From NCBI GenBank assembly GCA_018398765.1, contig JAHBMJ010003258.1, positions 1 through 12,003 on the forward strand: 12,003 bases of DNA. Direction: 5' to 3'. The position numbers and the translations under genes are program-made. The notes under the pieces are model-generated. The model was not told the DNA's origin, ran no database searches, and worked only from the letters and a program-made list of their open reading frames with translations. Numbering within the stretch: position 1 is the stretch's first letter; each line of letters opens with the position of its first letter. This DNA is from Chromera velia. Taxonomy: Eukaryota > Sar > Chromeraceae. Positions 1-6,850 of the stretch are shown piece by piece.

Positions 1-411
1 GTTCCAAGGAACCAGCACTGTCTACGCCGCTTTTCTTTCTTTCCGTCTCCTTTTTGCCTGTTCCTCTTTTTCCACCTTCCAACTTTCTGTTGCTGCCTTT
101 GCCTGTGTGTCTTTGGTTGCCTACCATAGCAGCGATGTTTGTTCCCTGAGGGGGGCGGCTCTTGACGCCTCAGGGCAGTTCTGCACGGCTTAACTGGGGG
201 AGAGAAGACTCTTACTGAGACCAGTCCAGCACTGTTGCACAGAACTCCGTGGTTTGGGCTGCTTTTTTCTTCAGAGAAGCGACGGTTCGATCCAAAGCCT
301 CTGCCTCTAATATACAATGATAACACAAAATTTTAATTGAAAGATTATATTTTTAAAGAAGATAATGATGACTGTGACTGTTATAAGTGCCACATAAGCA
401 GACTTTCCGGG
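1..411. other. unassigned non-coding stretch, pyrimidine-rich at its start
   Basis: No convincing coding frame or RNA gene is visible. The first 120 bases are rich in T and C (runs such as CTTTTCTTTCTTTCC). A short direct repeat, CCAGCACTGT, occurs near 11 and again near 226. A GGTTCGATCC string near 284 resembles a tRNA-type B box, but no matching A box or acceptor stem was found. The sequence turns AT-rich after about 305. It could be the edge of an untranslated exon or an old repeat; nothing decides between these. Confidence 0.4.
144..175. repeat. short inverted repeat (hairpin)
   Basis: The arms CCCTGAGG (144-151) and CCTCAGGG (168-175) are perfect reverse complements around a 16-base GC-rich spacer. 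A transcript from either strand could fold into an 8-bp stem. There is no T-run after it that would suggest termination, so its role is unknown. Confidence 0.5.
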
Positions 412-495
412 GTGCGCGACTATTCAGCATATACGCCAAGTTATCGAGCCTAACTCCGTAATCAGTATAAATGGCACATTGGAAGCTTAATAAAG
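412..495 (+). repeat. dispersed repeat, copy A, ending in AATAAA
   Basis: This segment matches 5804-5899 in the same orientation. It runs from a GCGCGAC-type start through a CATATACGC block, then CTAACTCCGTAATCAGTA and AATGGCACATTGGAAG, and ends in AATAAA at 489-494. Similarity stops just after AATAAA in both copies, as expected if the repeat's right end was a polyadenylated transcript end or the edge of a mobile unit. Copy A lacks about 12 bases that copy C has between the CATATACGC block and the AGTTNTCNAGC block. Inference: a non-coding interspersed repeat, class unknown. Confidence 0.6.
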
Positions 496-640
496 TGTTT
501 TTAAGAGTTGATTTTTTTTTTTTAATTGATTGATACCAAACCCTAGTTGGAGTTAGAACTCCCGGGCGATATATTGATTGATTAGAAAAAATTTTAAAAG
601 TGGTTGTTTAAAGTGATTTTGGGGTCAATCCCTGACCCCC
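496..640. other. AT-rich spacer with two perfect palindromic motifs
   Basis: The spacer joins repeat copies A and B. It contains GGAGTT-AG-AACTCC at 549-562 and GGGGTCA-ATCCC-TGACCCC at 621-639, both with perfectly complementary arms. A TTGATTGAT string occurs on each side of the first palindrome, near 523 and 573, and might be a target duplication around a very small insertion. GGGTCA resembles a nuclear-receptor half-site, but an inverted pair with this spacing is weak evidence. No coding frame. Confidence 0.45.
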
Positions 641-776
641 CTAACTCCGTAATCAGTACAAAAAAAGCTCGACAACTCGGCGTTAAGGACGAGAAAAGGT
701 GCATAGGTGCAAGGTGCAAGGTGCTTTGGACGAATACACCTGAATTCAGGTGCATTTTAGGTGCATTCATCAGGTG
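641..776 (-). repeat. dispersed repeat, copy B, inverted with rearranged end, GGTGCA-rich
   Basis: The copy opens with CTAACTCCGTAATCAGTACA (641-660) in plus orientation. From 667 it continues as the reverse complement of the body seen at 5685-5853: GCTCGACAACTCGG, then TAAGGACG, then GAAAAGGTGCAT followed by several GGTGCA units. A perfect 16-bp palindrome, CACCTGAATTCAGGTG, lies at 737-752. The 20-bp module is therefore flipped relative to the body when compared with copy C. This may reflect terminal inverted repeats of one element, or a local inversion. Confidence 0.55.
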
Positions 777-1147
777 CATTGTTTCTACTATAAAAACATA
801 AATTAAAGAGCCGTCGCCTAGGGTTTCTAGCCATTAAAAGGCGCCTAATTCAATGCTTAAACACTCTTTCTCATATAGCATAGCTGCACAATCTTTTACT
901 ATAAGAATTTGATTGAAAAACACATAAAAACTTGATAAAAACCGATAGCAAGTCTCGTTTTTGAATTATCAAAACGATCCTTTGAACTGGATTTAACTAC
1001 ACTGCAGCAATGCGGCAGCATTTCACTTCTTGCAAATGCATTCTCATGTCATTCATCAATAAATCGAAAAACAGCAAAAGTATTCCAACGATGGGGAATC
1101 TTCTCAATTTTGTGGAGAAACGGGCTAAACGGTGCTGTCCGAAGCAT
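777..1147. other. unassigned non-coding stretch
   Basis: Mostly AT-rich sequence between repeat copy B and the minisatellite. Frames on both strands are short and without codon bias. No repeat, RNA gene or regulatory motif was recognised. Confidence 0.5.
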
Positions 1148-2230
1148 GAAAGACATGCCGCTGCCTGAGTAAAGAATCTAGGCAAAGAATGAAAGACGTA
1201 CAGTCATGTTGCTGACTGAGTAGAGAGTGGAAGAGACGGAGACATGCTGCTGACTGAGTACTAGAGAATGAAAGAGGTGCAGTCATGTTGCTGACAGAGT
1301 AGAGAGTGAGATAGATGGAGCCAGGCTGCTCCCTGTGCAGAGAATGAGAGGGGTGCAGTCATGCTGCTGTCTGAACTCAAAATAAAAGAGGTGTAGTCGT
1401 GCTTTGCAAAGAATGAAAGAGGCGCAGTCATGCTATTGAGTGAAGAAAGAATGAAAGAGGTGCAGTCATGCCGCTGACTGAGCAGAGAGTGAAAGAGATG
1501 CCGACATGCTGCTGCTTGAATAAAAAATGAAAGAGGTCCGGTCATGTTGCTGATAGAGCAGAGAGTGATATAGAGCAAGCCAAGAATAAGAGAGGTGCAG
1601 TCATGCTGCTGCCTGGGCGTGCGTGGGCAGAGAGTGAAAGAGGTGTAGTCCTGATACTGACTGAGCATTGCCAGAGAGTGAGAGCAATGGAGTCATGCAG
1701 CTGACTGTGCAAAGAATGAAAGAGGTACAGTCATGCTGCTACCTCGGCAGAGACTGAAAGAAATGCAGACGTGCCGCTCCTGGGCAGACAGTGAGACGGA
1801 GTGAGAGGGACGCAGTCCGGCTGCTCGTAAGCAGAGAATGAAAGAGATGCAGTCATACTGCTGTCTGAGCGGAGAATGAAAGAGGTGCAGTCATGCTGTT
1901 GCCTCAGCAAAGAATGGAAGAGGTGCAGTGACTGTCATGTTACTGACTGAGCAGAGAGTGAGAGCGATGGAATCATGCTGTTGCCTTAGCAAAAAATGAA
2001 AGAGGCGCAGTCACGCTGCTGCCTCGGCAGAGAGTGAAAGAAAAGTAGAGGTGCCGCTCCTGGGTAGAGAGTGAGACATGCAGAGAGCTAGAGAGAGACC
2101 GTGTCACGCAGTCAGGCTGCTCATGAGCAGAGAATGAAAGAGATATGGTCATGCTGCTGTCTGAGCAGAGAGTGAATGAGGTGTAGTCATGCGGTTGACT
2201 CAGTAGAGAAAGAAAGAGGAACAGTCATAT
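1148..2230 (+). repeat. degenerate 38-bp minisatellite with higher-order structure
   Basis: About 28 head-to-tail units follow a 38-bp consensus that starts GAAAGAGGTGCAGTC, continues ATGCTGCTGACT and ends GAGCAGAGAGT. Units differ by many substitutions and some short insertions. From 1636 the variants themselves repeat: unit starts at 1636, 1680, 1718, 1756 and 1793 recur at 1916, 1960, 1998, 2036 and 2073, each 280 bases later, and the next match (1840 to 2136) is shifted by a further 16 bases. This points to duplication of a block of about seven units. The unit length is not a multiple of three, so open frames inside (the longest is on the minus strand at 1261-1668) are by-products. Function unknown. 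Confidence 0.9.
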
Positions 2231-2610
2231 GTTACTGGTCGACTACAAGAGCTGCATGCATGCATGGTTTTTGTCAGATGATATATGGGTATATGCGCAT
2301 GCATGCATCTTTGCATACTGGCCCGACAAAGGACCAGAGAGACACTAAAGAACTGAAGAAGAAATCTTTGCATGCGAGACTGGCGGCGCATGCACATGCA
2401 AGAGAGATAGGCTGAAGAGCAGTATGGTTGCTAACCCGTTTGTGGGGCTCTTACAAAAACCACTTGACGCACGCACGAACGCAGTTGCATGTAGATGCAT
2501 GCATGCGTTTGGTGCATACATGGATTTACCGTCTGACCTTCTTGTGCCAGTGAACTGTGCCGTTGCTACAATTCAGCTACTACGTTCAGCAAGACAAATA
2601 ACCTGAGAAA
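2231..2610. other. GCATGCAT-rich stretch without a clear gene
   Basis: Several alternating purine-pyrimidine clusters of TGCATGCATGCA type occur at about 2253-2266, 2297-2309 and 2494-2507, with further GCATGC motifs near 2370 and 2390. Each is self-complementary. Short open frames cross the stretch on both strands, but none looks coding. Similar clusters appear at 6456-6600 within the proposed intron of the gene, so this may be a dispersed motif. Confidence 0.45.
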
Positions 2611-3049
2611 CAGCAAACGGTATGGACACTGTGTCCACACCTGACTCGTGTAAGTAAACCACATTCAGTATTTGTGTCGGTACGGCACCGTATCAGATAT
2701 GAACTTTAGCAAACTCATCCGTCTCCTTCAACAGCTCAATGCGTTCTCGTCAACCGACGGGTTCTTTACCTTTGGAAAAGGAAATCTCTTCTATTTGCGC
2801 GTCTGAAGAATCCGCACGCACGTTTGCAGCTGAGAAGAACCTTCTGATCGGAGGAAACGGGACTCGTCCGCTGTGTCCTAGGTGCGGCCACCGCTTATCA
2901 TGGTTCAGGTCCGTCGTTCGTTTGTTCGTTTCGAATCTGTTTAGTAATAGATGATCCATTTCACCTCTCGTCTCTATCTACTGATTCGATTTCCGTATTT
3001 GCTTCCATCTGAAACGTAGAGTCCGGTGTCTCCACTCTCAATTACTTCA
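2611..3049. other. unassigned stretch with a palindrome and a weak exon candidate
   Basis: TGGACAC-T-GTGTCCA at 2623-2637 is a perfect palindrome around one central base. Frames are open on both strands at 2739-2959. The plus frame encodes a CPRCGHR string of zinc-ribbon type, with only one CxxC pair visible. It is preceded by an acceptor-like pyrimidine run ending CAACAG (AG at 2733-2734) and followed by CAG|GTCCGT at 2906-2914. With both strands open and no partner exon, I do not call a gene here. Confidence 0.3.
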
Positions 3050-3164
3050 TGCATAAAGAACTGTCTCGTCCGGAAATAAAATATGGCCTCCACTATGGAC
3101 AAAGGGTCGCACTCCAATTCCGCAATAATTCCAAGTATCAAAGCAGCAGCATTAATAAAAAATA
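3050..3164 (+). repeat. direct repeat D, left copy
   Basis: About 115 bp matching 3830-3942 in the same orientation. Shared blocks in order are GCAT, GAACTGTCTCGTCCG, AATATGGCCTCCACT, GTGCACT-less GGACAAA, then AAAGCAGCAG and TATTAATAAAAA-like text at the end. The pair brackets a duplicated segment and a long CTGT tract. An ATGGCC frame opens in this copy, but the matching frame in the right copy hits a stop soon after, so the repeat is unlikely to be protein-coding. It could be the ends of a mobile unit or one half of a segmental duplication. Confidence 0.7.
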
Positions 3165-3186
3165 CGGAATCGTTTGTGCATGATGT

Positions 3187-3400
3187 GTTGTTGTGGAAAA
3201 ACGTGTGCCGTCTCCTTGTATGTGTTCCTGTCTGTTGGTCTGTCTGTTTCTGTCTGTGTCTGGCTATGTGCCATCTCTGTTCATTGTGCGTCGTTGTAGA
3301 AAAAGGTGTGCCGTCTCCTTGTATCTGTTCCTGTCTGTTGGTCTGTCTGTGTGTGTGTCTGTGTGTGTGTGTGCCGTCTCCGTGATGTGTTCGTGGCTAT
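3187..3400 (+). repeat. 104-bp tandem duplication
   Basis: The string GTGTGCCGTCTCCTTGTAT, followed by TGTTCCTGTCTGTTGGTCTG, occurs near 3203 and again near 3307. A shorter, divergent third copy of the CCGTCTCC part lies near 3375. The duplicated units run into TG and CTGT microsatellite sequence, which suggests the simple repeat grew from slippage in this unit. Confidence 0.7.
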
Positions 3401-3407
3401 TGGTTCT

Positions 3408-3455
3408 TTTTGTCTGGGTGTCTGTCTGTCTGGGTGTCTGTCTGTCTGTCTGTCA

Positions 3456-3487
<32 letters not shown>

Positions 3488-3699
3488 CCCTGCCTGTCTG
3501 TCTGTCTGGCTATCTGTCTGACTGAGTCTGTCTGTCTGTCTGTCTGTAAGCTGTCTCTCTGTCTGTCTGTCTGTCTGTCTGTCAGTCTGTCTGTCTGTCT
3601 GTCTATCTGACTGACTGTCTGTCTGGCTGTCTGTCAGTCTGTCTGTCTAAGTCTATGTAGCTTCCCGTCTCTGTGTCTGTTTGTGTGTATATCTGCCTC

Positions 3700-3768
<69 letters not shown>

Positions 3769-3829
3769 TTCAGTCTAGCTGTCCGTCTGTCTGTCTGTCT
3801 GTTTTTCCGGCTGTCTGTCTGTGTGACTC
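3408..3829 (+). repeat. (CTGT)n microsatellite
   Basis: Long runs of CTGT are broken by variants (CAGT, CTCT, TATC) and by two non-repetitive gaps near 3642-3690 and 3770-3785. The cysteine/leucine/serine/valine-rich frames on the plus strand and the Asp-Arg-Gln-Thr frame on the minus strand are direct translations of the tetranucleotide and are not genes. Confidence 0.95.
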
Positions 3830-3942
3830 TGCATGAACTGTCTCGTCCGTGATTGAAATATGGCCTCCACTGTGGACAAAAGGTTTCTTTCAATTCTATA
3901 ATATATTCAGGTACAAAAGCAGCAGTATTAATAAAAAGAACG
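3830..3942 (+). repeat. direct repeat D, right copy
   Basis: Second copy of the repeat at 3050-3164. The best-conserved core is AATATGGCCTCCACTGTGGA, with one substitution relative to the left copy, and the end AAAGCAGCAGTATTAATAAA is also shared. The middle has diverged. A (CAGACA)-type microsatellite follows directly, whereas the left copy is followed by CTGT sequence, so the simple repeat reads in opposite orientation after the two copies. Confidence 0.7.
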
Positions 3943-4003
3943 TTACAGAGATAGACAGACAGACACAGACAGACACAGACTGACAGACACAGACAGACAC
4001 AGA
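3943..4003 (+). repeat. (CAGACA/CACAGA)n microsatellite, left part
   Basis: Repeats of AGACAGACAC type. The tract stops at the left end of the inserted element at 4004 and resumes at 4917, so it appears to be one tract split by an insertion. Bases 3996-4003 (GACACAGA) form the left half of the proposed target-site duplication. Confidence 0.85.
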
Positions 4004-4916
4004 CAGTGCATTAAACAAATAAATTACAAATAAATTGCTTTGACCAATTTAATGCAAACAATTATTGCAATAGTTGCAATTAATTGCTAATAATTTCTTA
4101 TAAAACAAAAATTTAATTTTTCTAGGTGCTCTAGGGTGTTTAAAGGACTATTAATAACATTTTTGTGTTTTTTATGCATATTTAATATGACGTACAGTAT
4201 TTTGATACTTATATAAATGAATTTAAAATCTTTGAAAGGAGTTATACTAAGTTATATAACTCATTACTAAGCTATTACTTGGTATTAATACCTGTAACAT
4301 ATTTAACAATAACTATTTTTATTTTTTAATATAGAAAATATAAACTTAGAATTCAATATGAATGATGAACAATATGAACACACTTTTATGTACGGTTTAT
4401 AACATGAAAATTCTGCAACTGTACGTACAAGCAGTAAAAACTTACTGCTGGCGCGTATAGTGCTTCAATTTTGTGAGTATGCTACATGGAAACAAGGCCA
4501 TATCCACGAAAACATCCATGCAATCGATCATACAATAGCAGAAACAAGAAGACACGAAGGCCACAACATTTTTGTGCATCACTCAGTATCATTCATAAAT
4601 TAAAGAAACAGTATTGTACGTACACGTACACGTGTTTCGTCGGTCTACGCGGCTTAATTGCATGCAAAGCAGTCGCACTGCATGCACATCGCACCCACTT
4701 TGTACTGCGTACATGTTTGATCGCTGTGGCGTCCTATAACGCGCGTTTGGCCTTGTTTTTCACTAGTCTTGAGCCCAATAAAACACCTCAGACTCTCGAT
4801 TTTGAAATTGTATACAATTATTGCAATGAATCGCAATAAACTAAGAGCTTGCAATGAATTATTGCTCCCAATTATTTGCAATTATTGCAATTACAATTAT
4901 TGCTTTCAATGCACTG
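4004..4916. mobile_element. non-autonomous hAT-type DNA transposon (candidate)
   Basis: A 913-bp segment begins CAGTGCATTAAA and ends TTTCAATGCACTG, giving inverted ends identical at 11 of the first 12 bases. AT-rich subterminal sequence on both sides is loosely complementary beyond that. The flanks are an identical 8-bp duplication, GACACAGA, at 3996-4003 and 4917-4924. Known of the family: hAT transposons make 8-bp duplications and often have short inverted ends starting CA. Both subterminal regions (4010-4100 and 4800-4912) are packed with TTGCAAT/ATTGCAA motifs, the sort of short repeat a transposase may bind. No transposase frame is present, so it would depend on an enzyme supplied elsewhere. 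Caution: the duplication lies in a microsatellite, so the match could be partly by chance. Confidence 0.6.
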
Positions 4917-5000
4917 GACACAGACAGACACAGACAGACACAGACACAGACACAGCCATAGGCAGACACAGACAGACACAGACAAACACAGACAGACACA
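4917..5000 (+). repeat. (CAGACA/CACAGA)n microsatellite, right part
   Basis: This continues the tract interrupted at 4003. Bases 4917-4924 (GACACAGA) are the right half of the proposed target-site duplication. The tract decays into CATACATACACC sequence and then other CA-rich text. Confidence 0.85.
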
Positions 5001-5120
5001 TACATACACCAACCACACACACCCACATACAGACCTATCACCTACTGACTCGGGTTCTCAGCTGCCGGCTCGTCTCCGCATTCGTCTCACTGACAGTCTC
5101 TGTTGGACTGTACACCATCT

Positions 5121-5123
<3 letters not shown>

Positions 5124-5158
<35 letters not shown>

Positions 5159-5176
5159 ACACACACACACATACAC
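5124..5176 (+). repeat. (CA)n microsatellite
   Basis: About 26 CA dinucleotides, interrupted by one TA near 5153 and another near 5171. The Thr-His and Val-Cys frames across it are translations of the repeat. Confidence 0.95.
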
Positions 5177-5684
5177 ATCCATCTCCTTCCATCCACCAGC
5201 CGTCTCCTGTCGAGACACACAACTGTCTAATCCCACGTCCGTCTCTTTACCTCCTTTCACCTGTTTCCTCAAACAGTGCTAATCCACCCGCTAACGTACC
5301 CACAAAAAAATTCCAACTCTTTAACCTATTTTGGTTTTATGTTTCCGTCTCACAGTTACATGTCGCCATCTCATGTAATTATAGTTAATTTTATAGTCTC
5401 TAGCAGTCTCTGAATTCTACATCGTTTTCGTTTTCACGGACCATGCACCCTTTCTTGTACGGGACATGTTTTTCTTTCTGGCTTCACGGGTCCGTGTACC
5501 AATATCTTTGTGCCAGACCCGGGTCAGCAACCATACTGCTCTAACTCCAAGAGATAACGCCCCAGCGTTGAGCGCTAGAGGCGCCGTACGGACGCCGCGC
5601 CAGTGAAAGGCCCCGTCAACTGTTGCATCTTCTCCTATAGACATTCGACTCTTAAAACAATCTTTTTGCTTCACACAATGCACC
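5177..5684. other. unassigned stretch with a CpG-rich patch
   Basis: Pyrimidine-rich text to about 5420 is followed by a GC- and CpG-rich patch at about 5550-5615 that contains AGCG-TTGAG-CGCT and GGCGCCGTACGGACGCCG strings with self-complementary parts. An 88-codon minus-strand frame (5417-5683) covers the patch, but it has no recognisable motif. It may be the less conserved left part of repeat copy C. No gene called. Confidence 0.4.
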
Positions 5685-5900
5685 TATCAGGTGCATCCAG
5701 GTGCATAGGTGCAAATCAGGTGCATCAGGTATATTTTTTGAGAATGCACCTTTTCTGGAATGCACCTTTTCCCGTCCTTACTCGGCGCATATGCTGAATA
5801 ATCGCGCGCGACTTTTGAACATATACGCTGAGACTGCGGCCGAGTTGTCAAGCCTAACTCCGTAATCAGTACAAATGGCACATTGGAAGTTTAATAAAAG
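5685..5900 (+). repeat. dispersed repeat, copy C, fullest copy
   Basis: The copy starts with ATGCACCT and GGTGCAT units in both orientations (5685-5774), then CCCGTCCTTA. An imperfect palindrome follows, in which GCGCATATGCTGAATAATCG is answered by CGACTTTTGAACATATACGC. Next come CCGAGTTGTCAAGC (5840-5853) and CTAACTCCGTAATCAGTACA (5854-5873), and the copy ends in AATAAA at 5893-5898. The right half matches copy A directly and the left half matches copy B inverted. It reads as a small non-coding mobile repeat with internal fold-back structure; its class is unknown to me. Confidence 0.6.
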
Positions 5901-6275
5901 TATGTAATGATTATGTCATGTTGATGATGGGACTTCACCGGAATTTACATTCTTGTGGTGTCACTGACTGGTGTGGTATTTGATGTTGCTTCATTAATTT
6001 GTAATATAAACGTGTGTTGTGAGAAACAGACATAACAGACATACTCTCTGAATCTCTGGGTTATAAATCTATACTGCGATCTCTAGCGATTCCTAGTTGA
6101 GAGTGTTATAGTTGTTGAGAAGGGTTTTTTAAGTTAATATGTTGCCCACATTTTTCTATCAACCACTATTAGCCTTCTCTAGACTTCCTATTCTACTGAC
6201 CTAGCTCCTCTCTGAACGCCAGCTGCGGTTACTACCTAGATAGCTAAGATAAGAGTGCACACTGCACAGCACAAT
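5901..6275. other. region upstream of the gene, possible promoter and 5' leader
   Basis: No coding frame of note. A TATAAAT string at 6062-6068 lies about 210 bases before the proposed start codon and is a possible but unproven core promoter element. The sequence from 6240 leads into ATG 6276 without an intervening splice signal that I can defend. Confidence 0.3.
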
Positions 6276-6304
6276 ATGTCAATATTTGTTAGACTGAGGG
6301 TCCG
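6276..6304 (+). CDS. proposed first coding exon of the orphan gene
   Basis: ATG at 6276 has A at -3 (CACAATATG), a better start context than the ATG at 6840, which has C at -3. It encodes MSIFVRLRV plus two bases of the next codon. It ends at CCG|GTAAGTAT, a near-perfect donor. Joining base 6304 to the acceptor CTACTCAG|ATTTCG at 6851 keeps the long downstream frame and makes an arginine codon across the junction. The joined N-terminus is basic and then hydrophobic (IAFISAMAVLM), which could act as a signal or targeting segment. The phase match alone has a one-in-three chance of being accidental, so this is an inference. Confidence 0.45.
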
Positions 6305-6850
6305 GTAAGTATGGCCTATTTGGTAATATTTTCGCTTGCCGTCGCTAGGCTGGAGCGGGGAACGTCGTTCGCAGCTTTCTTGCGTGCGTCACTTATGCAT
6401 TCACTGCGCGTATATTGTGCTGACATCCCCATGCAACCGGCTCACAGATCGACGCCCATGCATGCATGATCGCCCGTGCACACCGATACGAATTTCAAAA
6501 CATATTAATATGTTTCTTGCATGCATGCATGTGCTCTGTACGTATATACGTCAATCGCGATCTGACATTGCTGTGTTCAGTCACGATCATGCATGTGCAG
6601 ATATATAGAAGGACCGATCGATCGCGTATAGAGCGGAAAGAGGTGTCTTGCTGATTGGCTCCCCTTGTGCCTGTTCAGACGACCGAGCTTTGTACATTAC
6701 CACTTTTCCCTTTTCTCCAAGACAACTCCCCAGAGTTGCTCATGGACTGCTTAAATTGTGGTTCTGACACACGTATACACATGCAGTCCTCTGTGACATC
6801 AACGACGAGGTCATTCGATCGAGGTACCATCGGTTTCTGATGCTACTCAG
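6305..6850 (+). other. proposed GT-AG intron, 546 bp
   Basis: It begins GTAAGTAT and ends TTTCTGATGCTACTCAG. CTGAT at 6837-6841 fits a branch-point consensus but sits unusually close to the AG. The interior has GCATGCAT clusters at 6456-6470 and 6518-6531 and stops in all plus-strand frames. An alternative acceptor after ATGCAG at 6786 would extend the reading frame upstream, since the frame is open from 6768, but it does not fit the phase of the 6304 donor. Confidence 0.4.

Noticed and set aside
284-294. tRNA-type B box (GGTTCGATCC) suggesting a tRNA or tRNA-derived SINE
   Set aside because: No A box at suitable distance and no acceptor-stem complementarity upstream.
1261-1668. 135-codon minus-strand frame
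   Set aside because: It lies wholly inside the 38-bp minisatellite; its repetitive CTSFIL-type peptide is a translation of the repeat, whose unit is not a multiple of three.
1148-2230. Possible CRISPR array
   Set aside because: Units abut each other without unique spacers, and every part of the 38-bp unit recurs; the context is eukaryotic.
3193-3610. Cys/Leu/Ser/Val-rich plus-strand frames
   Set aside because: Translations of CTGT and TG simple repeats.
3603-3893. 96-codon minus-strand frame rich in Asp, Arg, Gln and Thr
   Set aside because: Translation of the complementary ACAG tract.
4486-4839. 117-codon frame inside the hAT-like element as a transposase remnant
   Set aside because: No transposase motif is visible, and an overlapping open frame exists on the other strand.
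4769-5388. Thr-His rich frames of 153 and 170 codons
   Set aside because: Mostly translations of CAGACA and CA microsatellites, crossing the proposed transposon boundary.
5417-5683. 88-codon minus-strand frame over the CpG-rich patch
   Set aside because: No motif or splice context, and it runs into the repeat copy; likely chance in GC-rich sequence.
6655-6840. 61-codon frame directly before the main gene
   Set aside because: It is in another frame, ends at the gene's ATG and falls in the proposed intron; it has no recognisable features.
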